Source: Brevibacillus sp. SYP-B805
GTDB taxonomy: Bacteria; Bacillota; Bacilli; Brevibacillales; Brevibacillaceae
Length of the DNA: 64,000 nucleotides
Direction: 5' to 3'
Assembly (NCBI RefSeq): GCF_011059135.1
Contig: NZ_JAALGD010000018.1
Location: 1-64,000 of the forward strand
The position numbers were made by a program, and so were the translations under genes. The notes under the pieces were generated by a model, which saw only the letters and a list, made by a program, of their open reading frames with translations, had not been told where the DNA came from and did not search any database. Shown here piece by piece: positions 17,496 to 25,334 of this stretch; the first letter of the stretch is position 1, and each line of letters opens with the position of its first letter.

Positions 17496-18240
17496 ACCGA
17501 TGATAGAAGTGGAAAACTTGCACAAGCGGTTTGGCAGCATGGAGATTCTCAAAGGGATTGACCTGATCGTCCATCGCGGAGAAAAAGTGGTCATTCTCGG
17601 GCCTTCCGGTTCAGGAAAATCAACGCTGCTCCGCTGCATGAATTTTCTGGAGCAACCCTCCTCGGGCAGCGTCCGGATTGAAGGCGTTCCTTTTTGCGAG
17701 GAAGGGAAGAAGTACGACGAAAAACATGTGGCTTCCCTGAGGGCCGAGGTGGGCATGGTCTTTCAGCGGTTCAATCTCTTCCCGACCAAGACAGCGCTGG
17801 AAAATGTGATGGCGGCGCAGATCACGGTGCGGAAAAAGAGACCGGAGGAAGCCCGGGCGACGGCAGAAAAATATTTGCAAAAGGTAGGTCTGGCCGACCG
17901 GATGGACCATTACCCCAGCCAGCTGTCCGGCGGCCAGCAGCAGCGCGTGGCGATTGCCCGCGCACTCGCGATGGAGCCCAAAGTGATGCTGTTTGACGAG
18001 GCCACCTCGGCCCTGGACCCGGAGCTGGTAGGGGAAGTGCTGAATGTCATGCGCGAACTGGCGGGGGAAGGAATGACGATGGTGATCGTGACGCACGAGA
18101 TGAAATTTGCCGAAGATATCGGCGATCGCATCGTCTTCATGGACGGCGGAACGATCGTGGAAGAAGCGACGCCGCAAGCGTTTTTCCATCAGCCCAGGAG
18201 CGAGAGGGCGCGAAATTTTCTCAGCAGGGTCAAACAATGA
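17482..18240 (+). CDS. Amino-acid ABC transporter, ATPase (GlnQ-like)
   Basis: 252 residues. Walker A GPSGSGKS at 40-47, signature LSGGQQQR near 149-156, and Walker [13 protein letters not shown] near 170-181. Fits the polar amino-acid uptake ATPase family. Its start lies within the permease's last codons, indicating coupled translation. Confidence 0.95.
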   Translation: MQTSKPMIEVENLHKRFGSMEILKGIDLIVHRGEKVVILGPSGSGKSTLLRCMNFLEQPSSGSVRIEGVPFCEEGKKYDEKHVASLRAEVGMVFQRFNLFPTKTALENVMAAQITVRKKRPEEARATAEKYLQKVGLADRMDHYPSQLSGGQQQRVAIARALAMEPKVMLFDEATSALDPELVGEVLNVMRELAGEGMTMVIVTHEMKFAEDIGDRIVFMDGGTIVEEATPQAFFHQPRSERARNFLSRVKQ

Positions 18241-18293
18241 CAACGTAGAGGACGGAGGTGGGTCCCGGCTGTCTTGCGGCGGCCGGGCGGCTT

Positions 18294-19727
18294 ATGCTGC
18301 ATATCGGATCACTGATTAACGGGGAAGAAAGACGGGGAGACGGACGAACCTCGTTCGAGGTACGCAATCCATTTAACGGCGAACTGGTCGGCATGGTCGA
18401 CTTGGCCACGCGGAATGATGTGGAAGAAGCCATCCAGGCAGCCCATCGGGTGTTTGTGGAAACGATGAAACAGCTGCCCGCTCATCGGCGTTCCGCCATC
18501 CTGCGCAAAGCGGCCGACCTGCTGGAGGAACGGAGTGAGGAGTTTGCTGCGCTGTTGACGCAGGAAGCGGGTAAACCGATCCGGGACTCGCGGGGGGAAG
18601 TGGCGAGAGCGGTGCAGGTGCTGCGCTTCGCTTCCGAGCAGGCCAAGGCGGACGACGGAGAGCTGCTGAAGATGGACAGCGCGATCGGCGGGGAAAACCG
18701 GTTCGGCCTGGTGAAACGTTTCCCCGTCGGCGTCGTCGCAGCCATTACTCCGTTTAACTTTCCGCTCAACCTGGTGCTGCACAAAGTGGCCCCCGCCTTG
18801 GCGGTCGGCTGCACCGTCGTCCTGAAGCCGGCGGAGAAAACCCCGCTTTCGGCCATGAAACTCGCCCGGCTGCTCGAGGAAGCCGGATTGTGCAAAGGGG
18901 CGCTGAACGTCGTGATGGGCACCGGTCAAGACGTGGGAGAACATCTGGTTACGCATCCGCTCGTCAAGATGGTCACCTTTACCGGCAGCGGTGCAGTCGG
19001 GTACAAAATCAAGGAGATGGCCGGCAACAAACGAGTGACGCTGGAACTGGGCGCCAACTCGCCCAACATTGTCTTCGCGGATGCCAATCTCCATGCCGCC
19101 GTGGAAGGATTGGTCAAAGGGGCGTTTGCCTTTGCCGGCCAAACCTGCATTTCCGTGCAGCGCATCTATGTGCAGCGGGAGATTTACGAATGTTTCCTCG
19201 AGCAGTTTGTGACGCGGGTGAAAGCGCTGCAGGTCGGCGATCCATCCCTGGAAACGACCGACGTCGGGCCGATGATCACGGAAGAGGCCGCTATTCGGGC
19301 GGAAAGCTGGATCAACGAGGCCGTCGCCCAAGGGGCCGTGGTCGCAGCAGGCGGTCGGCGAGAAGGAACGCTTCTGCAGCCGACCGTGTTGACCCATACG
19401 ACGCCCGACATGAAAGTGGTTTGTGAGGAAGTGTTTGCTCCGATCGTGACGATTGCGCCGTTTGATTCCGAAGAAGAGGCAGTGGCCCTTGCCAATGATT
19501 CCCGTTATGGGTTGCAGGCAGGGGTGTTTACCTCGGATATTCACCGCGCATTCCGCCTGTATGAGCAATTGGAAATGGGCGGGGTGTGGATCAACGAGGT
19601 TTCCACCTATCGGCAGGACAACTATCCGTACGGGGGAGTCAAGCTGAGCGGTGTCGGCAGAGAAGGCGTGAAAGCTGCCATGGAAGAAATGACGGAACCG
19701 AAGTTTCTGGGCATCCGTTTGGCGTAG
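18294..19727 (+). CDS. Aldehyde dehydrogenase, second copy
   Basis: 477-residue ALDH with Glu251 (LELGANSP) and Cys285 (AGQTCISVQR). It resembles the dehydrogenase at 12141 in the active-site context but is a clearly distinct paralogue. The start is unsure: ATG 18294 gives the usual N-terminus (MLHIGSLINGEE) but has only a GC-rich weak site, and GTG 18258 is the alternative. Last gene of the gabT-ABC unit; likely oxidises the semialdehyde product of GabT. Confidence 0.88.
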   Translation: MLHIGSLINGEERRGDGRTSFEVRNPFNGELVGMVDLATRNDVEEAIQAAHRVFVETMKQLPAHRRSAILRKAADLLEERSEEFAALLTQEAGKPIRDSRGEVARAVQVLRFASEQAKADDGELLKMDSAIGGENRFGLVKRFPVGVVAAITPFNFPLNLVLHKVAPALAVGCTVVLKPAEKTPLSAMKLARLLEEAGLCKGALNVVMGTGQDVGEHLVTHPLVKMVTFTGSGAVGYKIKEMAGNKRVTLELGANSPNIVFADANLHAAVEGLVKGAFAFAGQTCISVQRIYVQREIYECFLEQFVTRVKALQVGDPSLETTDVGPMITEEAAIRAESWINEAVAQGAVVAAGGRREGTLLQPTVLTHTTPDMKVVCEEVFAPIVTIAPFDSEEEAVALANDSRYGLQAGVFTSDIHRAFRLYEQLEMGGVWINEVSTYRQDNYPYGGVKLSGVGREGVKAAMEEMTEPKFLGIRLA

Positions 19728-19741
19728 TCGTCAACTTGCGG

Positions 19742-19784
19742 CTGAAGCCGATCGGCACCGGAAGACGCTCCCGATCGGCTTCAG
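19742..19784 (+). terminator. Strong hairpin after the gabT-ABC-ALDH operon
   Basis: A 14-pair perfect stem (CTGAAGCCGATCGG with its complement) 15 bases after the stop. No clear T run follows, so it may be an RNA-stabilising hairpin or a weak terminator. Confidence 0.6.
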
Positions 19785-19856
19785 TCTCATCGGATGCTCC
19801 AGTCTCACGGATAGGTGAAAAAAGAGTGGTTCTTTTAAAGAACGTGAAAAAATGAT

Positions 19857-19886
19857 TTGCATAACAAACAATCCGTATGCTATACT
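19857..19886 (+). promoter_or_regulatory. Promoter of tRNA-Ser (TGA)
   Basis: TTGCAT, 18-base spacer, TATACT, 30 bases before the tRNA. Confidence 0.75.
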
Positions 19887-19915
19887 TTAACTTGCATGTG
19901 GCAGTCATATCATAC

Positions 19916-20004
19916 GGAGGGATACCGAAGTGGTCATAACGGGGCGGTCTTGAAAACCGTTAGGGTGCAAGCCCACGGGGGTTCGAATCCCTCTCCCTCC
20001 GCCA
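19916..20004 (+). tRNA. tRNA-Ser (TGA)
   Basis: Acceptor GGAGGGA pairs with TCCCTCC, the anticodon loop CTTGAAA gives TGA, a long variable arm is present and CCA is encoded. It is a solitary tRNA at the left edge of an AT-rich segment carrying the flagellin gene, a common type of insertion point. Confidence 0.95.
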
Positions 20005-20109
20005 TACTCGTCATATCAAGGGTTTTACCGACTTGGATACTTTTGAAACAGATTGTGTGAAAAAGTCAAAATAGATGGAGTTCGTCTTTTAATCCAGATC
20101 GTTAGGGAT

Positions 20110-20146
20110 GCAGGTGAAGATAATTCACCTGCTTTTTGCTTTTTTC
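20110..20146 (+). terminator. Terminator of the tRNA-Ser transcript
   Basis: GCAGGTGAA-GATAA-TTCACCTGC followed by TTTTTGCTTTTTT. Confidence 0.88.
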
Positions 20147-20218
20147 TGAAGGAGGTTCAGCCGAGCGTAATCCGCGCTGAAAAACAAGAAAAATATCTTA
20201 CGAAATTGGGAAATGTTA

Positions 20219-20226
20219 CCGATATA
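20219..20226 (+). promoter_or_regulatory. Candidate sigma-D (flagellar) promoter, -10 element
   Basis: CCGATATA lies about 38 bases before the flagellin ATG and matches the Bacillus sigma-D -10 consensus CCGATAT. The upstream element is weak (A-rich sequence around 20196-20205). It fits expression with the motility regulon. Confidence 0.6.
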
Positions 20227-20263
20227 ATAGGTATACGGAACTATTTTTGTAAGGATGGTTTTC

Positions 20264-21916
20264 ATGATTATTTCGCACAATCTAGCAGCCCTCAACACTT
20301 ATAACAAACTGCGATCAAATAATAGAAAGTCAACTAACGCTTTGGAAAAATTGTCCTCTGGCCTAAGGATCAACAAAGCCGCAGATGATGCTGCTGGATT
20401 GGCGATCTCTGAAAAGATGAGGGCACAGATTAGAGGGTTAGAGCAGGCAAAACGAAATGTTCAGGATGGAATATCTCTTATTCAGACTGCTGAGGGTGCT
20501 TTAGGAACTGTTCATGATATACTTCAAAGAATGAATGAGCTGGCTGTACAGGCTGCGAACGGTACTTATAGCGACGATGACAGGAAACGTATTCAAGAGG
20601 AATTTGAAGAGTTAAAGGAAGAAATTGATAACATTGCCAAGAACACAGAATTTAATGGGATAAAGGTATTTGATGGTGGTGATGGCAACAGTATAAGCTG
20701 GAATGTTATTGATAGTGGGTCATCAGGGAACTATTGGAAAATAGCAACGAATGGAAATATATTCTTAGCAGTGGGCACTCAAGGGAATTTATTAGCGTCA
20801 ACAGATGGTATAAATTGGTACCAACCGGCGCCACCAGTGACCAGTGTAAATCTTAACACGGTAAATTGGGATGGACAGCATTTCTTGATCGGTGAAGGTG
20901 ATCATATTTACTTATCTACAGATGGAGCAGATCGAATAGGATTTAGTTCTATTACCGGTATGACTGGCAGGTGGTTTGACATTGATTATGTTGGCGGAAA
21001 GTACCTTGCAGTTGGTGATAATGGGCAGTTAGCCACAACTACAGATCCTACCATAAGTAATAATTGGGTTCCTCTTGTGTCTGGAACAACAGAACAATTA
21101 CTTGATGTAGCTTCTAGTGGTAAGGAGTACATTGTGGTTGGAAGGAATGGAACAATACTTAGATCAACAGACGGCGTGAATTGGGTATCGCAATCATCAG
21201 GCACAACAGGTGACATAAATGCTGTAATTTGGGCAAACAATCAATATGTGGCTGTTGGAAACGGAGTAATTCTAACATCACCTGATGGTTTATCTTGGAC
21301 ACAGGTAGCTAATCCAAGCGACATTTTTTATAATGTACTATATAATGGACAGCAACTGCTTGCTGTTTCATGGGGCGGACAACTTTTCACTTCGAAAGAT
21401 GGATCAGTATGGGAAACGTCAGATTCTGGTTCTACTTTTGATGACATTAACGGATTAGCTTTTAACGGTGAAAGTTACGTTGGAGTTGGATATAACGGCA
21501 AGGTGGTCGTCGGGTTTAGTGATACTACAATCTCCTTGCAAATTGGATCTCAAGCTAATCAGAAACTTGATATAAAGATACCAGCAATGAATACTGTAGC
21601 CATAGGTATTCATATTGCGAAAGTTGATACTCAAATTGATGCTTCAAAAGCTATCGGATTTATTAATAATGCCACTAATCGCGTTTCAGAAATACGCTCT
21701 GCATTAGGAGCATACCAAAACCGTTGCGAACATATCATGGAAAATGTAAGCACCTACACAGAAAACCTTACAGCGGCAGAATCCCGGATTAGAGATGCAG
21801 ATATGGCAAAAGAGATGATGGAATTCATAAAACAAAATATCTTAGTGCAAGCTTCACAAGCCATGTTAACACAAGCAAATCAGTTACCAAATGGTGTTTT
21901 ACATTTATTGAAGTAG
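20264..21916 (+). CDS. Flagellin with a seven-repeat beta-propeller insert
   Basis: 550 residues. Residues 1-138 are a canonical flagellin D0/D1 N-terminus (MIISHNLAALNTY, SSGLRINKAADDAAGLAISEKMR, QRMNELAVQAANGTYS). Residues 424-550 are the matching C-terminus, ending SQAMLTQANQLPNGVLHLLK. Between them, about 157-420, are seven repeats starting near 157, 197, 237, 278, 317, 355 and 395. The typical pattern is hydrophobic-xx-NG-x-(Y/F)-(L/V)AVG-xxG-x(4)-STDG-xxW, like BNR/YCF48-type propeller blades. The insert should sit on the filament surface as a binding or enzymatic domain. Cys488 replaces the usual Leu in a D1 helix; flagellins seldom contain Cys. ATG 20264 has AAGGA at a correct distance; ATG 20255 is too close. 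AT-rich, no other flagellar gene nearby. Confidence 0.93.
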   Translation: MIISHNLAALNTYNKLRSNNRKSTNALEKLSSGLRINKAADDAAGLAISEKMRAQIRGLEQAKRNVQDGISLIQTAEGALGTVHDILQRMNELAVQAANGTYSDDDRKRIQEEFEELKEEIDNIAKNTEFNGIKVFDGGDGNSISWNVIDSGSSGNYWKIATNGNIFLAVGTQGNLLASTDGINWYQPAPPVTSVNLNTVNWDGQHFLIGEGDHIYLSTDGADRIGFSSITGMTGRWFDIDYVGGKYLAVGDNGQLATTTDPTISNNWVPLVSGTTEQLLDVASSGKEYIVVGRNGTILRSTDGVNWVSQSSGTTGDINAVIWANNQYVAVGNGVILTSPDGLSWTQVANPSDIFYNVLYNGQQLLAVSWGGQLFTSKDGSVWETSDSGSTFDDINGLAFNGESYVGVGYNGKVVVGFSDTTISLQIGSQANQKLDIKIPAMNTVAIGIHIAKVDTQIDASKAIGFINNATNRVSEIRSALGAYQNRCEHIMENVSTYTENLTAAESRIRDADMAKEMMEFIKQNILVQASQAMLTQANQLPNGVLHLLK

Positions 21917-21920
21917 TATG

Positions 21921-21943
21921 ACTGCCCTTTGTGGCAGTTTTTT
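21921..21943 (+). terminator. Terminator of the flagellin gene
   Basis: ACTGCC-CTTTGT-GGCAGT followed by TTTTT, four bases after the stop. It shows a single-gene unit. Confidence 0.88.
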
Positions 21944-22060
21944 ATTTTTACAAAGGAGACAGTGAGCCGATTCCGGAACACCCTACTGACAAGAATCGCA
22001 CATTTAGAGAATGTTTTTGTTAATTCAATGTAATAAAATCTGACATATAGAAAAAATTGG

Positions 22061-22154
22061 TTGACTATTGGTGTTTTTATGTTAGAATTTATTACATGGT
22101 TTCTCTCTCTACCTCCATTTGACAGGCCCGCTGCTGCTGCGGGTCTCTTTTTTT
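22061..22154 (+). ncRNA. Candidate small RNA: promoter, C/U-rich linker, terminator
   Basis: TTGACT (22061-22066), 16-base spacer and TAGAAT (22083-22088) form a good sigma-A promoter. Only about 60 bases later is a terminator, GGCCCGC-TGCTGCT-GCGGGTC plus T7 (22125-22154). The intervening transcript would hold a pyrimidine run ending in CTACCTCC, complementary to a Shine-Dalgarno, as in Bacillus C-rich regulatory RNAs. A short reading frame (MLEFITWFLSLPPFDRP) crosses it but has no ribosome site. The rest of the 21944-22212 gap shows nothing else. Confidence 0.45.
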
Positions 22155-22212
22155 CCCAATGGCCGTTTTCTCCGGCAGAGGGCATCGGGTCTTCATCCTT
22201 TACCGGTGAAAA

Positions 22213-22245
22213 GAAAAAAACCCGGGAAGGCAGGCTTACCGGGTT
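22213..22245 (-). terminator. Terminator of namZ
   Basis: On the minus strand AACCCGG and CCGGGTT enclose 13 bases and are followed by TTTTTTTC. The stem includes the last codons and stop of namZ. Confidence 0.85.
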
Positions 22246-23501
22246 GGGCTGGTGATCGGAGCCGTCGGCTGGTACGGCTGATCACCATAGATCAAGTATT
22301 GGCTTCGCAGGACGTAAAAAGCGGCCAGTTCTTCGGCGTACTCGGCTTCGATTTGCTGCGGGGAATACCCTTTTTCCAAATATTCGCCAATTTTGTTGGT
22401 TCCCCAAATTTTGTCAAACATCACAATGTTCTTGCCCGTGCTTTTCGGTACGGGGAAGGGGGTGAGCGTATGGGCGTAGGCAAGGGCGTAGAGGCCGGTT
22501 TTGGCCGGATTGAAGGCGTGTACATCGGTGATCACCAGCTTGACCCCTCCGTTGCTGCCTCTCGGATCCGGGACAAACAGGACGCCCGGCAGATTCGCCG
22601 CATTCAACAGTGTGGCATATCGATAGGAGTCGATCCCCTTGCCGCCGATCCATCTGAAATCGGATTGGAAGATGCCTGTTCCTTCGCCGATGCCGGTCGC
22701 CATGTAGCCAAAGACGGCGTCCAGATCGGGGATGCGGGGAGAGCTGGGGATCCAGGTAAGTCCCGTGTCTTGATAAACCATGCTGCGCGTATAGCCGGCC
22801 ATCGGGATTACCGTCAGATTGGCGCCGATTTTGCGGTTGAAAAAGAGGGCGAGCTCTCCGGCGGTCATGCCATGGGCCATCGGCAGGTTGTCCACACCGA
22901 CAAACGACAGGTAAGGGTCTTTCAGGACGGGGCCTTCCACGATTTCGCCGCCAACCGGATTGGGCCGGTCGAGAACGATCAGCGGCTTGTTGTTTGCCTT
23001 CGCTGCCTTGAGGCAGTAGTTCAGCGTCGACATGTACGTGTACGTGCGCGAGCCGATATCCTGCAGGTCGAACAGCAGCACGTCGATATCCTTCAGCATG
23101 TCGGCTGTCGGCATTCTCGTCTCCCCGTACAAGCTGTAGATGGGGATGCGCAGCGTCGGATGAATGGTGGATTTCACATAGGCTCCTGCGCTTGCCTTCC
23201 CGTCGATGCCGTGCTCCGGCGCATACAAGGCCTTCAGCGAGAGGGTTTTATCCTGTGCCAGGAGCGTGATGGTGCTGACGCCGTTGCTGTTGACCCCGGT
23301 CTGGTTTGTCACCAACCCGACCCTTTTTCCCTGGATCAGCGCATGAAACTGGGTGGTAATCAGATCGCTGCCCAGCTTGATCTTGGCCGGTTCGGCCTGC
23401 CCGACGGCGGCGGGACCGGATACGAGCAAAACCGTCAGCATGAACAGCAGCCATATCTTTTTCAATGTTCTCCTATCCCTTCGTTTTCTTTGTCGATTCA
23501 T
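22236..23501 (-). CDS. namZ: Exo-beta-N-acetylmuramidase NamZ-like (DUF1343)
   Basis: About 421 residues, exported: a basic N-terminus (MNRQRKRRDRRTLKK), a hydrophobic stretch and a cleavage region near VGQAEP. The mature part is a complete DUF1343 protein with GLVTNQTGV, ALYAPEHGIDG, LLFDLQDIGSRTYTY and DRPNPVGG, as in B. subtilis NamZ (YbbC), which removes terminal MurNAc from peptidoglycan fragments in muropeptide recovery. Start choice is between 23510 and 23501. A TATAAT lies just before them, leaving almost no leader. The usual partners NagZ, AmiE and MurP are not adjacent. Confidence 0.88.
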   Translation of the reverse strand: MNRQRKRRDRRTLKKIWLLFMLTVLLVSGPAAVGQAEPAKIKLGSDLITTQFHALIQGKRVGLVTNQTGVNSNGVSTITLLAQDKTLSLKALYAPEHGIDGKASAGAYVKSTIHPTLRIPIYSLYGETRMPTADMLKDIDVLLFDLQDIGSRTYTYMSTLNYCLKAAKANNKPLIVLDRPNPVGGEIVEGPVLKDPYLSFVGVDNLPMAHGMTAGELALFFNRKIGANLTVIPMAGYTRSMVYQDTGLTWIPSSPRIPDLDAVFGYMATGIGEGTGIFQSDFRWIGGKGIDSYRYATLLNAANLPGVLFVPDPRGSNGGVKLVITDVHAFNPAKTGLYALAYAHTLTPFPVPKSTGKNIVMFDKIWGTNKIGEYLEKGYSPQQIEAEYAEELAAFYVLRSQYLIYGDQPYQPTAPITSPTR

Positions 23502-23585
23502 GCCTCTCATTATAACAAAGGAACGGAAAAAATAGGATAGGACGAATAGACCACCGCTTCTTCTCCCTTTCCGTACGAAGGTGCC

Positions 23586-23614
23586 TTGCAACCGGTTGTC
23601 GAATATAGTAGATT
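23586..23614 (+). promoter_or_regulatory. Sigma-A promoter of the stalk-domain gene
   Basis: TTGCAA, 17-base spacer, TAGATT, about 44 bases before the ATG at 23658. Confidence 0.6.
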
Positions 23615-23657
23615 AATAGCTGTTCACCATCATACATAGAGGAGTTGATTGTAAACG

Positions 23658-24419
23658 ATGTGGAAAAAAATCACGGCCCTGTGTTTGGCGCTGGCCCTAG
23701 TACCTGCTTCGGCTCTCGCCGCAACCGCAGCCAAAGTCGAAATCAAAGTAACGTATAACAATAAAGCCATCAGCTTTCCTGATCAAAAGCCGCTGATCAT
23801 GAACAGCCGCACCCTGGTTCCGATCCGGCCGATCGCGGAAGGGCTGGGCTTCAAGGTGGATTGGAACAACACGACCCGCACCGTTACCATCACCAAGAAT
23901 AAAAACACGGTAAGCCTGGTGGTCAGCCAAAAAATCGCGAAGCGCAACGGTCAGACCATCACGCTGGATGTGCCTGCCCAAATTGTGAACCAACGTACCG
24001 TGGTTCCGGTTCGCTTCATTGCGGAAGCCCTGGATTACAAGGTTGACTGGGAGCAGGTTACCCAGACGGTGAAGATTACCGACAAGGAAGCGGCGCAGGC
24101 GCCTACCCAGGAGCAGCCGTCCAACCCGACGCAAAACCAGGGACAACAACCGGCAGCTGCCAACCTGATCGACAAGACCTCCATTAAATCGAAATCGTTC
24201 AATGTGGCCGGGATTGTATCCAGCTTCCGCATCGAAGGGAAAGTGGAGACGGGTTCCAAACTGACCGTTGAATTCGATGGCAAATGGTATGAAGTACCGG
24301 TTGAGGACGACGGCTCTTTCGTCTTCCAGAAGAGCGGGGATCCGGAGATTACCACCTTTACATTGAAAGCGGAGAAAGACAACAAACAGGATACGTTTGA
24401 AGGCGAATATGAACAGTAA
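23658..24419 (+). CDS. Secreted protein with copper amine oxidase N-like (stalk) domains
   Basis: 253 residues with a signal peptide cleaved near ALAAT (residues 19-23). Residues 25-140 hold two copies of the stalk domain repeat, each with a VPIRPIAEGLGFKVDW-like motif (PF07833 type). A Gln/Pro linker (about 145-168) and a beta-rich C-terminal domain (about 170-253) follow. Such proteins are common on the Paenibacillaceae cell surface and are usually not copper enzymes. Function unknown; wall or envelope association is likely. Confidence 0.85.
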   Translation: MWKKITALCLALALVPASALAATAAKVEIKVTYNNKAISFPDQKPLIMNSRTLVPIRPIAEGLGFKVDWNNTTRTVTITKNKNTVSLVVSQKIAKRNGQTITLDVPAQIVNQRTVVPVRFIAEALDYKVDWEQVTQTVKITDKEAAQAPTQEQPSNPTQNQGQQPAAANLIDKTSIKSKSFNVAGIVSSFRIEGKVETGSKLTVEFDGKWYEVPVEDDGSFVFQKSGDPEITTFTLKAEKDNKQDTFEGEYEQ

Positions 24420-24430
24420 GAGACGTCCGA

Positions 24431-24465
24431 AGCCAGCGCGTGTGGAGCGCTGGCTTTGTTTTTTT
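24431..24465 (+). terminator. Terminator of the stalk-domain gene
   Basis: AGCCAGCGC-GTGTGGA-GCGCTGGCT followed by TTGTTTTTTT. Confidence 0.9.
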
Positions 24466-24490
24466 GGTATATCGGAAATTTTAAGTTCTT

Positions 24491-24561
24491 TAAAGCGCTA
24501 AAGCGAAGGTGGAAAGGTTGGGGGCCCCGCCGACACCAGCGTTAGCTTAAGTCGGCGGGGT
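24491..24561 (+). repeat. Structured repeat element, copy A
   Basis: Shares with copy B (25335-25405) an AAAGCGAAG segment, AAAGGTTGGGGG, and a 10-pair stem CCCCGCCGAC/GTCGGCGGGG. The 16-base loop is conserved and itself contains AGC-GTTA-GCT. About 80 bases before the YhcN-like lipoprotein start. The loop is better conserved than the lead-in, suggesting a selected RNA or DNA structure. Confidence 0.75.
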
Positions 24562-24640
24562 TAGACGAGCGTTCGGTAAACTTTTACACGGGTAAAACCC
24601 CCTCCTGCAGCCAACCTAAGGATAAACGGAGGTGGGTGCG

Positions 24641-25276
24641 TTGAAGAAAACCGCGATCGGATCGTTCGTTATCGTGCTGCTGCTTGCCCTGCTTGGATCA
24701 GCGGCCTGCACGCCGGACAAACAGCGGGGAGCAGAGGATCTTGGGCCGGGCAGCAGGAAGAATCGCTATGATGCGTATGGGATCAATTTTGTGGATGACA
24801 ACAGGGGCAGGGACAAAGGACCGGCGGCCATGTACTTTGTCGCCCGGCGTGAGCAGCGGGAGCCGCGCCTGTTCGGCCTGATTGAGCGGCGGGTGGAGCG
24901 AATGCCCGGCGTGGCCGACGCCAAAATCCTGACGTATATGGATAACATGATTGTCGCCGTTCTCCCCAGCGGTGCGCCGAAACGGGATCAGGTCAACACG
25001 AGGATCGATACGAAAGGGTCACCCGTTGCGCCGGACGATACGGTAAAAAACAGTCCGGATGGGTTGCACCATCAGGTGGTCACCGCCATCCGCTCCCGTC
25101 TGCAGGCGGAGACGCGCTACAATCTCCTGTATGTCACCACCAATCCCGCCCTGTATCAAAGGGTGGCGGAGCTGACCCGGCGCATCCAGACCGGCCAACC
25201 CATATCGGATGATGAGATGAAATCCCTGATGAATGATATCGGCTATACGACCAAAGGATATAACCTGGTTGACTGA
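24641..25276 (+). CDS. YhcN/YlaJ-type sporulation lipoprotein
   Basis: 211 residues, TTG start with GGAGG eight bases upstream. Lipoprotein signal with lipobox-like GSAAC (Cys at about 20). The C-terminal domain (about 75-185) has the YhcN/YlaJ pattern: a stretch around VERMPGVADAKILTYMDNMIVAV, then RSRLQAETRYNLLYVTTNPALYQRV. Proteins of this family are made under sigma-G or in the forespore and locate to the spore inner membrane. It is bracketed by the two structured repeats. Confidence 0.83.
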   Translation: MKKTAIGSFVIVLLLALLGSAACTPDKQRGAEDLGPGSRKNRYDAYGINFVDDNRGRDKGPAAMYFVARREQREPRLFGLIERRVERMPGVADAKILTYMDNMIVAVLPSGAPKRDQVNTRIDTKGSPVAPDDTVKNSPDGLHHQVVTAIRSRLQAETRYNLLYVTTNPALYQRVAELTRRIQTGQPISDDEMKSLMNDIGYTTKGYNLVD

Positions 25277-25334
25277 AAAGCATCACGTCCACCCTTACCG
25301 GCAACGGCAAGCGTGGGCGTGTTTAATATTTTTA

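Noticed and set aside
18309-19568. A 419-codon minus-strand frame
   Set aside because: Shadow of the second aldehyde dehydrogenase gene. No recognisable protein features.
19857-22200. Prophage or integrative element at tRNA-Ser
   Set aside because: No integrase, no attachment-site duplication of the tRNA end and no phage genes were seen.
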